DNA of 64,000 bases from Pseudopedobacter sp037968815 (GTDB lineage Bacteria; Bacteroidota; Bacteroidia; Sphingobacteriales; Sphingobacteriaceae), in assembly GCA_037968815.1 (NCBI GenBank), contig JBBKWF010000012.1, positions 1 to 64,000 of the forward strand, written 5' to 3'. Shown here piece by piece: positions 50,300 through 61,000 of the stretch (positions within the stretch are counted from its first letter, which is position 1; every line of letters starts with the position of its first letter). A program made the position numbers and the translations under genes. Below the pieces are notes generated by a model. The model saw only the letters and a list, made by a program, of their open reading frames with translations. It ran no database searches and was not told the DNA's origin.

Positions 50300-53200
50300 A
50301 TGAATCAACCAGATCAAACTCAACAAGGATTATACGACCCCAAGTTTGAACACGATGCATGTGGTACAGGATTTATCACAAACATTAATGGAAAAAAGTC
50401 ACATCAAACCATAGTTGACGCCCTTACTATGCTCGAAAATATGGAGCATAGAGGAGCCTGTGGTTGCGACCCAGATAGTGGAGATGGTGCAGGTATTATG
50501 ATACAAATACCTCACGAATTTTTCCTCGAAGAGTGTACAGCACAAGCGATAGCGTTAAGAGAGCCAGGAAACTATGGAGTAGGTATGATGTTTTTACCTA
50601 AAAACGGCCATGACAGAAAAGCATTAAGAAAAATTGTTGAAGCCTGTGCGGCGCAAATGGGCTTGCCCGTTTTAGGTTATAGAAAAGTTCCTGTAAACTC
50701 TGATGTAGTTGGTGAGACAGCTAGATCTGTAGAGCCTTTAGTTAGACAGATTTTTATAGGTAAGCCAGATCATATTGTTGATAATGACGATTTTGAACGT
50801 AAACTTTACGTTTTAAGAAGACTGATTAGCAAAACACTTACTGACAAAGTAGGAGCGGCTGAAGGTGAGTTTTACTTCACTTCATTATCATCAAGAGTAA
50901 TTGTATATAAAGGTCAGTTAACTACTTATCAAGTACGTCAATATTATAAAGACTTACAAGATGAGCGTGTAGTTTCTGCTTTTGGTATGATACACTCTCG
51001 TTTTTCAACCAATACTTTCCCTTCTTGGAAATTAGCACAGCCTTTTAGATATATGTCTCACAACGGTGAGATTAATACTTTAACAGGAAATTTAAACTGG
51101 TTTTATGCTGGTGTAAGGTCTTATATTTCTCCATACTTCACACCAGAAGAAATGGAAATATTACTGCCAGTTATTGATAATAACCAGTCAGATTCAGCTT
51201 GTTTAGATAATATTGTTGAAGTTTTAATGCATTCTGGACGTTCATTACCTCACGTAATGATGATGTTAGTGCCAGAAGCTTGGGACGGAAACGAAGCAAT
51301 GGACCCGTTGAAGAAAGCATTTTACGAATTCCATGCTACCATTATGGAGCCATGGGATGGTCCCGCAGCTTTAACTTTTACAGATGGTAAATTAATAGGT
51401 TCTATTTTAGATAGAAACGGTTTACGTCCTTTAAGATATGTAATCACAAATGATGATAGGGTTATTGTAGCGTCAGAAGCAGGTGTACTTAAAATTGATG
51501 AAAGTACAGTGATTCGTAAAGGTCGTTTACAGCCAGGTAAGATGTTTTTGATTGATATCGAAAATGGAAAGATTATCACTGACGAAGAAATAAAACATCA
51601 AATAGCGGGACGTCAACCTTATGGTGACTGGATAGATAATTATAAAATTAGAATTGAAGAGTTGCCGGAGCCAAGAGTTTCGTTTACTCAAATGTCTAAA
51701 GAATCCGTTTATCGCTACCAAAAAGTATTCGGTTTCTCTCGTGAAGATATAGATACGATCATTAAGCCAATGGCTTTGGACGGTAAAGAACCAATTGGTT
51801 CTATGGGAACTGATGTTCCTCTAGCAGTTCTTTCAGATCGTCCCCAACATCTTTCAAGTTACTTTAAACAGTTTTTTGCTCAAGTAACCAACCCACCGAT
51901 AGATCCTATTCGTGAACGTTTGGTAATGAGTTTGGCAACGTTTATCGGTAATAACGGTAATATCCTTGATGAGGATAAAATGCATTGCCATTGCGTTACT
52001 TTAAAGCAACCTGTATTAAATGATAAAGAGCTAGAAAAGCTTAGAAGTATTGATACAGGCTTATTTAATGCTAAAACCCTACAAACGTATTTCAAAGCAG
52101 ATGGCTTAGAAGGTTCTTTAGAAAGAGGAATTGATAGACTTTGCCGTTATGCGGAAGATGCAGTAAATGATGGTTTTGAAGTATTAATCTTATCAGATAG
52201 AGCAATTGACTCTGAACATGCTCCAATCCCTTCTTTATTAGCTGTTTCAGCTGTTCACCATTTCTTGATCAAAAAAGGATTAAGAGGAGCTGTTGGTTTG
52301 GTAGTAGAAGCTGGGGATGTTTGGGAAGTTCACCATTTTGCTTGTTTATTAGCTTTTGGTGCTACTGCAATCAATCCTTATTTAGCATTGGCATCTATTT
52401 ATGCTATCAAGAATGATGAAAGATATGATACGCCACTAGATGAGAATATTCTTGTAAAGAACTATGTTAAAGCTGTTTGCGATGGTTTATTAAAGATTTT
52501 CTCTAAAATGGGGATTTCTACTTTACAATCATACCACGGTTCTCAAATTTTCGAAATCTTAGGAATAAGCAAAGAGGTGGTAAATCAACACTTCTGTGGA
52601 GGTGTTAGTAGAATTGGTGGTTTAGGTTTAGATGAAATTGCTCGCGAAGCATTATCTAAACATGTATCTGGCTTTAAAGATGATGCAGAGCAATTATTAC
52701 CAGAAGGTGGAATTTATCAGTGGAAACGTAGAGGAGAGTCTCATTTATTTAATCCAACTACTGTTCACTTGTTGCAACATTCAACAAAAACTGGTGACTA
52801 CGAAACATACAAAAAGTACTCTCATGCGGTAAACAACCAAAAAGAAAAAATGTACACTTTACGTGGACTTTTGGATTTTGCAAAACACCGTGAGTCTATT
52901 TCAATAGATGAGGTTGAACCGGCAGAAAACATCATGAAGCGTTTCGCTACAGGTGCAATGTCTTTCGGGTCTATTTCTCACGAAGCACACAGTACCTTAG
53001 CTATTGCCATGAACAGAATTGGCGGTAAAAGTAATACAGGTGAAGGTGGTGAGGATGAAATGCGCTTTAAAACTATGGAGAATGGAGATTCCATGCGTTC
53101 TGCAATTAAGCAGGTTGCATCCGGTAGATTTGGCGTAACCATCAATTACTTAACCAATGCTGATGAGCTTCAGATAAAAATGGCTCAAGGTGCAAAACCT

Positions 53201-54820
53201 GGAGAAGGTGGTCAATTACCTGGACATAAAGTTGATGATTGGATTGCAAGAACTCGTCACTCAACGCCAGGTGTAGGATTAATTTCTCCTCCTCCGCATC
53301 ACGATATTTACTCTATTGAAGATTTAGCTCAGCTAATTTTTGATTTAAAAAATGCAAACCGAGCTGCCAGAATTAACGTTAAGTTAGTTTCTAAAGCAGG
53401 GGTAGGTACTATTGCAGCGGGTGTTGCCAAAGCACACGCTGATGTGATTTTAATTGCAGGTTATGATGGTGGAACTGGAGCTTCTCCATTAAGTTCTATC
53501 AAACACGCTGGTTTACCTTGGGAACTTGGTTTAGCAGAAGCGCATCAAACCTTAGTTAAAAATAAATTAAGAAGCCGTGTAGTTTTACAAACTGATGGCC
53601 AATTAAAAACAGGTAGAGATTTAGCAATTGCTGCATTATTAGGAGCCGAAGAATGGGGCGTAGCAACTGCTGCACTTGTTGTTGGTGGTTGTATTATGAT
53701 GCGTAAATGTCATTTAAATACTTGCCCAGTAGGTGTTGCTACTCAGGATCCAGAATTGCGTAAATTATTTACAGGTAAGCCAGAACACGTGGTTAACTTG
53801 TTTAAGTTTATGGCAGAGGAGATGAGAGAGATTATGGCAGAACTTGGATTTAGAACCATTAATGAAATGGTAGGTAAAGTTCAATTCTTAAAAGTTCGTC
53901 CTGATATTACACATTGGAAAGCTAAAAAACTAGATTTTTCTGCATTGCTACATCCAATGGTTTATCCTAAAGACTTAACCTTATATAATAGTGAAAGTCA
54001 AGACCATGGAATGGACAATATTATTGATTGGAAACTTTTAGAAGCCGCGAAAGTAGCGTTAGAAAGTAAAACTCCAGTATTTGGTGAGTTTACATTGAAA
54101 AATACTGACAGAACGGTTGGTACAGTGCTCTCCAACGAAATTGCAAAAATTTACGGTTCAGCAGGTTTACCAGATAATACTATAAACTATAAGTTTACAG
54201 GTTCTGCAGGTCAAAGTTTTGGAGCCTTCGCCGCCAAAGGAATTTCTTTTGAGTTAGAGGGAGAAGCAAATGATTACGTAGGTAAAGGCTTGTCTGGTGC
54301 GCAATTAGCAGTATATCCTCCAAAAGGAGCTACTTTTACACCAGCAGACAATATGATTGTTGGTAACGTAGTGCTTTACGGAGCAACTTCTGGAGAGCTA
54401 TTTATTTGTGGTCAAGCAGGTGAGCGTTTTGCGGTAAGAAATTCAGGAGCAACTGCAGTTGTTGAAGGAGTTGGAGATCACGGTTGTGAGTATATGACAG
54501 GTGGTACTGCATTGATTATTGGTAAAGCAGGAAGAAATTTTGCTGCCGGTATGAGTGGTGGTGTTGCTTTAATTTACGATATCGACGGAGAATTTGCTGA
54601 TAACTGCAATATGGAGATGGTAGATTTAGATCCACTAAGTCCACAAGATGAAGAATTAATTATTAAGCTTTTACGCAAGCATAACCAGTTAACTGGAAGT
54701 ACTGTTGCTAAAAAATTAGTTGAAAATTGGAAAGATGAATCTTCAAAATTCATCAAAGTATTTCCGAAAGAATTTAAACGAGTTTTAGCAGAGAAGAAGC
54801 AATTAGAATCAACATATTAA
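50300..54820 (+). CDS. gltB: Glutamate synthase large (alpha) subunit
   Basis: Makes two glutamates from glutamine and 2-oxoglutarate with NADPH or ferredoxin. The 1506-residue subunit has the N-terminal glutamine amidotransferase, whose nucleophile is Cys21 in DACGTGF, exposed after removal of a short propeptide. The central and FMN-binding synthase domains run from about 450 to 1250, with GEGGQLPGHKVD and IAGYDGGTGASPLSS for the FMN and 2-oxoglutarate site and CIMMRKCHLNTCPVGVA for the 3Fe-4S cluster. The C-terminal glxC-type beta-helix domain (VYPPKGATF) follows. gltD starts 1 base after the stop. Confidence 0.96.
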   Translation: MNQPDQTQQGLYDPKFEHDACGTGFITNINGKKSHQTIVDALTMLENMEHRGACGCDPDSGDGAGIMIQIPHEFFLEECTAQAIALREPGNYGVGMMFLPKNGHDRKALRKIVEACAAQMGLPVLGYRKVPVNSDVVGETARSVEPLVRQIFIGKPDHIVDNDDFERKLYVLRRLISKTLTDKVGAAEGEFYFTSLSSRVIVYKGQLTTYQVRQYYKDLQDERVVSAFGMIHSRFSTNTFPSWKLAQPFRYMSHNGEINTLTGNLNWFYAGVRSYISPYFTPEEMEILLPVIDNNQSDSACLDNIVEVLMHSGRSLPHVMMMLVPEAWDGNEAMDPLKKAFYEFHATIMEPWDGPAALTFTDGKLIGSILDRNGLRPLRYVITNDDRVIVASEAGVLKIDESTVIRKGRLQPGKMFLIDIENGKIITDEEIKHQIAGRQPYGDWIDNYKIRIEELPEPRVSFTQMSKESVYRYQKVFGFSREDIDTIIKPMALDGKEPIGSMGTDVPLAVLSDRPQHLSSYFKQFFAQVTNPPIDPIRERLVMSLATFIGNNGNILDEDKMHCHCVTLKQPVLNDKELEKLRSIDTGLFNAKTLQTYFKADGLEGSLERGIDRLCRYAEDAVNDGFEVLILSDRAIDSEHAPIPSLLAVSAVHHFLIKKGLRGAVGLVVEAGDVWEVHHFACLLAFGATAINPYLALASIYAIKNDERYDTPLDENILVKNYVKAVCDGLLKIFSKMGISTLQSYHGSQIFEILGISKEVVNQHFCGGVSRIGGLGLDEIAREALSKHVSGFKDDAEQLLPEGGIYQWKRRGESHLFNPTTVHLLQHSTKTGDYETYKKYSHAVNNQKEKMYTLRGLLDFAKHRESISIDEVEPAENIMKRFATGAMSFGSISHEAHSTLAIAMNRIGGKSNTGEGGEDEMRFKTMENGDSMRSAIKQVASGRFGVTINYLTNADELQIKMAQGAKPGEGGQLPGHKVDDWIARTRHSTPGVGLISPPPHHDIYSIEDLAQLIFDLKNANRAARINVKLVSKAGVGTIAAGVAKAHADVILIAGYDGGTGASPLSSIKHAGLPWELGLAEAHQTLVKNKLRSRVVLQTDGQLKTGRDLAIAALLGAEEWGVATAALVVGGCIMMRKCHLNTCPVGVATQDPELRKLFTGKPEHVVNLFKFMAEEMREIMAELGFRTINEMVGKVQFLKVRPDITHWKAKKLDFSALLHPMVYPKDLTLYNSESQDHGMDNIIDWKLLEAAKVALESKTPVFGEFTLKNTDRTVGTVLSNEIAKIYGSAGLPDNTINYKFTGSAGQSFGAFAAKGISFELEGEANDYVGKGLSGAQLAVYPPKGATFTPADNMIVGNVVLYGATSGELFICGQAGERFAVRNSGATAVVEGVGDHGCEYMTGGTALIIGKAGRNFAAGMSGGVALIYDIDGEFADNCNMEMVDLDPLSPQDEELIIKLLRKHNQLTGSTVAKKLVENWKDESSKFIKVFPKEFKRVLAEKKQLESTY

Positions 54821-54821
54821 G

Positions 54822-56300
54822 ATGGGAAAAATTACAGGATTTATGGAGTTCGGGAGAGAACTACCAGAAAAAGTACCTGCAAAAGATAGGGTAAAAAATT
54901 ATAAAGAGTTTGTAGGCATGTATTCAGATGAAAAACTGAATGAGCAGTCTGCAAGATGTATGAATTGTGGCGTTCCGTTTTGTCATAACGGTTGCCCACT
55001 AGGCAATGTTATTCCTGAGTTTAATGATGCTGTTTACAAAGAAAACTGGAAAGAAGCGTATAAAATTTTAACGTCTACAAATAATTTTCCAGAGTTTACA
55101 GGAAGAATTTGTCCGGCACCTTGCGAGTCTGCATGTGTTTTGGGAATCAACAAACCAGCAGTTGCAATTGAAGAGATAGAGAAACACATTATTGAAATTG
55201 CTTACGATAAAGGTTTTGTAAAACCATACAAACCAATTTTAAGAACGGGTAAAACTGTAGCAGTTGTAGGTTCTGGTCCTGCCGGAATGGCTACTGCAGC
55301 ACAGCTTAATAAAGCTGGACATGAGGTTACCGTTTATGAAAGAGATGATTACGCAGGTGGTCTTTTAAGATACGGTATTCCGGATTTTAAATTGGACAAA
55401 GCAGTTGTGGAGCGTAGAGTGAGTGTGATGAAAGAAAGCGGTATCAATTTTAAGTTTAATACTGAAGTTGGTAAAGACGTTTCTGCAAATGAACTAGTTG
55501 ATAATTTTGATGCTGTTGTTTTAGCAGGAGGTTCAACCATTCCTCGTGATTTACCAATTCCAGGTCGTGAGTTTAAAGGAGTATACTTTGCCATGCAGTT
55601 TTTAAAACAATCAAATAAAAACGTTGCGGGTATAAAAGTTGAAGAAGAAGTAATTTCTGCTAAAGGTAAAAATGTAGTAGTAATTGGTGGTGGTGATACA
55701 GGGTCTGATTGTGTGGGTACATCAAACAGACAGGGTGCAAAATCTGTTACTCAGTTTGAATTGATGTTTCAACCACCAAAAGAAAGAACCATCAATATGC
55801 CTTGGCCTCAATACCCAATGTTATTGAAAACAACCAGCTCTCACGAAGAAGGTTGCGAGCGTTTTTGGGCTATTAATACTCAAGAATTTATTGGTGATGC
55901 AGACGGTAACTTAACTGGCTTAAAAATCAGTGAAGTAGAGTGGGAAAAAGACTTTATGGGTCGCCCTACAAAATTCACTGGTATCGAAGGTACAGAGAAA
56001 ATTATTCCTTGCGAACGTGTTTTCTTAGCAATGGGTTTCTTAAACCCTCAATATGAAGGAATGATAGAGCAATTAGGGGTAAAACTTGATGGACGTAAAA
56101 ATGTAGATGCTGTTGAAGGTAAATACAAAACAAGCGTTGAAAAAGTTTTTGCTGCTGGTGATATGCGCAGAGGACAATCTTTGGTTGTTTGGGCAATATC
56201 AGAAGGTAGAGAAGCTGCTCGTAGAGTTGATGAATTCTTGATGGGACATTCTTCTTTAGAAAGTAAAGATGCCATCAATTTATTTGAAGACGCAGTTTAG
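54822..56300 (+). CDS. gltD: Glutamate synthase small (beta) subunit
   Basis: FAD and 4Fe-4S subunit that passes electrons from NADPH to the large subunit. The 492-residue protein has N-terminal cysteine clusters SARCMNCGVPFCHNGCPLGN (about 44-63) and CPAPCESACVLG, the FAD motif VAVVGSGPAGMATAAQLN (about 146-163), the NADPH motif VVVIGGGDTGSDCVG (about 287-301), and the C-terminal AAGDMRRGQSLVVWAISEGR. Co-transcribed with gltB through a 1-base gap; a strong terminator follows. Confidence 0.96.
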   Translation: MGKITGFMEFGRELPEKVPAKDRVKNYKEFVGMYSDEKLNEQSARCMNCGVPFCHNGCPLGNVIPEFNDAVYKENWKEAYKILTSTNNFPEFTGRICPAPCESACVLGINKPAVAIEEIEKHIIEIAYDKGFVKPYKPILRTGKTVAVVGSGPAGMATAAQLNKAGHEVTVYERDDYAGGLLRYGIPDFKLDKAVVERRVSVMKESGINFKFNTEVGKDVSANELVDNFDAVVLAGGSTIPRDLPIPGREFKGVYFAMQFLKQSNKNVAGIKVEEEVISAKGKNVVVIGGGDTGSDCVGTSNRQGAKSVTQFELMFQPPKERTINMPWPQYPMLLKTTSSHEEGCERFWAINTQEFIGDADGNLTGLKISEVEWEKDFMGRPTKFTGIEGTEKIIPCERVFLAMGFLNPQYEGMIEQLGVKLDGRKNVDAVEGKYKTSVEKVFAAGDMRRGQSLVVWAISEGREAARRVDEFLMGHSSLESKDAINLFEDAV

Positions 56301-56313
56301 TTTTTTGAAATAT

Positions 56314-56350
56314 AAAAAGCCGTTAACAAGTTTTGTTAACGGCTTTTTTT
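56314..56350 (+). terminator. Terminator of gltB-gltD
   Basis: AAAAAGCCGTTAACAA (56314-56329) pairs perfectly with TTGTTAACGGCTTTTT (56333-56348) around GTT, and the U run continues. It lies 14 bases past the gltD stop. Confidence 0.9.
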
Positions 56351-56369
56351 TGTGCCCTAAATTTCTGAA

Positions 56370-56495
56370 TTAGCCTTTATCCACTAAAACATGATAGCTA
56401 ATGGTTAATGCTGTTGATCCAGAAATATAAACAGTATAAACCTTTCCAGCTTGTTTCCATTGGCAGTAGTTAAACACAACTGTTTCCTGTGTAAG
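56370..56495 (-). pseudogene. Remnant of a surface-domain protein, possibly DUF4397-like
   Basis: A 41-codon open tract in the minus strand ends at TAA (56370-56372) and begins after an in-frame stop (TAG, 56496-56498). It reads LTQETVVFNYCQWKQAG, then KVYTVYISGSTALTISYHV and LVDKG. The pattern AGKxYTVYISG and the short strands that follow resemble the C-terminal end of DUF4397-type beta-sandwich domains in Bacteroidota lipoproteins. No start and no upstream part remain. The domain link is a guess from a short fragment. Confidence 0.35.
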
Positions 56496-56749
56496 CTACT
56501 GCATTTGAAGTTAGCTTGGGTACTGTCTAAATAATTTGAGGATTTTTTTCATGGTTGAATGTTTTACAAACCTTATGCCAACGGAAAATCCATTGCTTGG
56601 AAGCTATTAAATATATTTCTTTGAAGCAACTAAACACTTTCCTGACATCATATTTAAAATTTAAAAAAATCATATATGTGTATGTTTACTTATATTGATA
56701 AGCAATCCATGATTAGGGATCCAATTTATCCGTCAAAATCTTAACCTAT
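56496..56749. other. Unassigned sequence before the interrupted GAF gene
   Basis: About 250 AT-rich bases. A 48-codon minus-strand ORF (56527-56673, start ATG) with many aromatic and basic residues (for example QWIFRWHKVCKTFNH) matches no family I know. It may be chance or a decayed mobile-element gene. No terminal repeats or target duplications were seen. Confidence 0.35.
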
Positions 56750-57898
56750 ATGTTTAAAGCTGATTCCAAATATTTACTCGCTATTGATGAATCCACTCGT
56801 GTTAAAGTCGTTAAACAATTTGCATCTCTCAGTTTAAAATATAACCAACAATTAAATCATATCGTATCTACAGCTACTAAAGTATTTAAAACCCCTATAG
56901 CATTTATCACCTTAATTGATGATGAAACTCAATAGATTAAAATAAGTAAAGGCTTAGATATAGAACAAACTCCTCGCAGCTTATCTTTTTGTACCCATAC
57001 TGTTAAACATAAAAGTATACTTGTTGTAAGCGACACACTTTCTGACCCTAGGTTTTCCCAACATCCTTTCGTTACAAATAGTACTAAAATCAGATTCTAC
57101 GCAGGCATTTCCATAATTACTCAAACCGGACACTGTATAGGAACACTATGTGTTATGGACAAAAAACCTCGTAATCCCACTACAGAGCAAAAAATGATGT
57201 TAAAAGCTTTATCGCAAAGTGTTGCGAATGTAATGGAGCTAAAGTTAACTACGGGTCAGTTAAATAATAGGTTAACAGACTTAAAATTAGTTCAAAAAAA
57301 TAAATCTCAAAATGAAGTAAAACTTCGAGCCATGTTTGAAAGCTTGACGGATGCTTATTTTTTGCTAGGCAAGCATGGCGAAATTATTGATTTTAATCAG
57401 GTTGCTTATCAATCAATTAAAAAAAAATATGGCACTAGGCTTTCCTCTGGACGAACAATGAGTGGCTTCTTAAATCCAGATTCTCGAGAGACTTTTTTAT
57501 TCCATTTTCAAAATGCATTAAAAGGTAAGTCAATGAGTTTAGAAAAACTTAAAGGATTTATTAATGATGAGAAAATATGGTGGGATTGTCGCTTTGTGCC
57601 TGTTATTAATGAAGAGGGGGAGACTATAGGAGTTTCTTATACTGCTAGAGACATCAATGAAAGAAAGTTGCATGAATTAAAGATAATGGAACAAAAACAA
57701 TCATTAATGAGAATAGCAGAAATCCAATCACATGATTACAGAGGTCCTGTTGCTACTATTTTAGGATTAATGAGTTTAATTGAAAGTGATAATTACGTCG
57801 CTTCAAAAGAATACTTACTCATGCTTCATAATACCACAAAAAAACTAGACGAAAAAATTCACGAAGTGGTTAATTTGGTGAATAGTACTCCTTTATAA
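56750..57898 (+). pseudogene. GAF-PAS-DHp sensor protein interrupted by one amber codon
   Basis: One continuous frame of 381 residues broken only by TAG at 56933-56935 (codon 62). It reads DDETQ-stop-IKISKGLDIEQTPRSLSF, where family members have Trp (DxxRQWFKS...LDVxxTPR), so TGG to TAG is the likely change. The GAF domain covers about 20-150, PAS about 190-300 (FESLTDAYFLLGKHG), and a DHp helix pair about 318-380 with the phospho-acceptor His328 in SHDYRGPVATILG. There is no ATPase domain; the protein ends at LDEKIHEVVNLVN. It precedes the CheB-CheR-kinase gene. It may be dead, or read as two fragments or by suppression. Confidence 0.8.
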
Positions 57899-58014
57899 CT
57901 GATTGATCTGGTTTTAGTTAAATATATCTGTTTCGTTAAAGGTGAGTTTCGATAATTAAACAATATATTGTATGAAAGTCCCTTCCATAAATAATATCTA
58001 ATCTTAATTAAATA

Positions 58015-61000
58015 ATGAAACCGAAAGAACCACATTATATTATTGCAATAGGTGCTTCTGCAGGTGGCATGGACGAAATTAATTCTTTTTTCGATCACAC
58101 CCCTTTAGATGGTGTAGCATATATTATCATTCAACATTTATCGGCCGATTTTAAAAGCAGAATGGTAGAGTTATTAGCTCGCCATAGCAAACTAGAGATT
58201 AAAGAAGCACAAAATACTGAAGAGGTATATACCAATCATGTGTATTTAATCCCAAACGATAAATACATGACCATTAAAGATGGTAGATTATTACTAACAG
58301 ATAAAAAGCTGAAAGGACCTCACCTTACCATCAATAATTTCTTTAATTCACTCGCAGTAGACTGTGGGCCAAAAGCTATTGGTGTGATTCTTTCTGGTTT
58401 GGGATCTGATGGTACAGAAGGCATAAAGGCTATCAAGAAAGTAGGAGGAATGATTATAGCAAGAAATCCTGAAACCTCTCAGTACGCAAGTATGCCTTTG
58501 CAAGCTATCAATACGGGTATGGTTGATTTTATTTTAGAACCCGAATTGATGCCCATGGCTATTGAAGATTATGTAAAAAATAAAACTAAAATATTAACTG
58601 AAAGTGATGATGAAAAGTCATTAGCTGCTATTGTTGAGCTCATCAAACAAAAGACACCACTTGACTTTTCGGAATACAAGCACTCTACCATTCTTAGAAG
58701 AACAAAAAGAAGAGCTACGCATAGTAATTTTAGCAACCTCGGAGCTTACTTAGAATATTTGAAAGATACACCAAAAGAAATTAGTGAACTCTCTAAAGAG
58801 TTCCTGATCAGTGTTACTTCTTTTTTTAGAGACCCGGAAGCCTTTGAGACTATTAAAGAAAATATTCTTCCAGCTTTGTTAAACAAACTTCTTCCAGAGG
58901 AAGAGCTGAAAATTTGGGTAGCGGGTTGTGCCACCGGAGAAGAGGTTTATACCTTCGCTATTTTAATTGCCGAGCAACTAAAAGGTAATCGTAAAGATAA
59001 TGTAGTTAAAATATTTGCAACAGATATTGATACGCTAGCAATGGATCACGCTAGTAAAGGGGTTTATTCGGCCACAACAACAAAAAATATACCTTCAGTA
59101 TTATTGGATAAGTACTTTCTTAAGGAAGGCGATCATTATAAGGTTAAACCCATTATCAGAAAGATGGTGATATTTGCCCATCACGATTTGTCGAAAAATC
59201 CTCCTTATTGCAACATGCACTTAATTAGTTGCAGAAATATGTTGATCTACCTTACACCACTGCTACAAAAGAAAATATTTTCTATGCTGCTCTTCGGTCT
59301 CCGTAAAGATGGCTACTTGTTTTTGGGTTCTAGCGAGAACCCAATGCCTATTATCTCTGATTTAGAAGTTGTAAATAAAAAATGGAAGATATATAAAAAT
59401 ATAAAAGCGAAAACAACATCCAGTTTCGCTTCTTTCACCATGCCTGAACTGCTTGAAGTGAAACAGCTCCCTCATTCTTACCTAAGTAATGAACCTGCAA
59501 AAATTATGGGACATACTTTGGCTGAAATGATGAATTTACAATTGGCCAAAGAGTTGAACTATTTGACCATTTGCGTAGATGAAAATAACCAGGTAATTAA
59601 ATCTTATGGTGATACCAAAAGATATTTACTTCAAGAAAATTTCAATTCAAATTTATCTGAATTATTACCAGGCTCAATCGCTATTGCATTTAATAACCTG
59701 AGTACTAGCGCCCGTAAATCCAACAAGAAAGAGAGTGTAGGCGGAATTATGGTTAAGGATGGAGATAAGGTGTTAAATGTAAAAATGAGCGTTGTTCCCT
59801 TGATAGATAAAAAAGGGATGTCTAAAATATTAATGGTGATTTTTACATCAGATCATGAAATAGCAACTGAAGACAAGGCTCTTCTTTTTGACGAAAATGT
59901 ATTTCATGATAAATATACAGAGAATTTAGAGGAAGAATTAAAGGATATCAGAGAAAAACTGCAGGTCACTTATGAGCAGTTAGACGCTTCCAACGAAAAC
60001 ATGCAATCCTTTAATGAAGAATTGATTTCTGCCAATGAGGAAATGCAGAGCACTAATGAAGAAATGCAATCTGTTAATGAAGAGTTACATACCATCAATG
60101 CAGATTATCAGATCAAAAATAAAGAGTTGCTGGAAATTAATGACGACCTGAATAATTATTTCAGAAGCAATATTAACGGGCAATTATTTATCAATAAGGA
60201 TCTGAAATTAATGAAGTTCTCACCTGGGGCAGTTCAGCAGATCAACCTGATGGAATCTGACATTGGCAGACCTATTAGCCATATCTCCACCAATATTAAA
60301 TTCGAAAGCATTATTGACGATGTTAAAGAAGTGCTTAAAAAGGGTAGTTTGATTTCAAAAGAGATTGAAACCCACAATGGTAAATGGTATCAGATGATGA
60401 TTATGCCTTACCTCAAACAAGCCGACGATAAAATAAATGGTGCAATAATTACTTTTAACGATGTTAGCGCATTAAAACAGGCACAAACAGAGCTCGATTC
60501 AAAAAACAAAAGTCTGATCAGAATCAATAAAGATTTAGACCATTTTATCCATGCCGCGTCTCATGATCTTTTAGCGCCCTTAGGTAATATAGAGACCAGT
60601 ATCAATGTGATGAATCATATTGCCTTGTCGGATGAAAAACTGATTGACATTCTCAACATCATCAATAACTCTATTAAAAACTTCCGCTTATTGATTACCG
60701 ATATCTCTGTTATCTCTAAAATAGAAGGAGAAATGGTGAAGATGGAGTTGGTTGATATAAATGAGCTACTGGATAACGTTGAATGGAGTTTGAAAGACAA
60801 GATTGAACTTTCCGGAACGGTCATCAAACGGGAAATTGAGATTGAGAAAATCTGGTTCTCAAAAAAGAATTTAAGAAGTATCTTATTCAACCTTATATCA
60901 AATGCCATTAAATTTAAGGGAGAAAATAACCCTGAAATTATCATTCAGACACTCACAAGTAGTGGTGAAACCATTTTATCAGTACAAGATAATGGGAAGG

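Noticed and set aside
56527..56673. A transposase fragment on the minus strand
   Set aside because: The 48-codon reading is aromatic and basic but carries no DDE, HUH or integrase motif, and no terminal repeats flank it.
56933..56935. Programmed stop-codon readthrough at TAG
   Set aside because: The codon before is CAA, as in some viral readthrough sites, but the downstream ATT AAA does not fit the CARYYA signal; point mutation is simpler.
56936..57154. A separate gap between two small genes
   Set aside because: The frame is continuous with 56750 (offset 405, a multiple of three) and encodes the rest of the GAF domain, so it is one interrupted gene.
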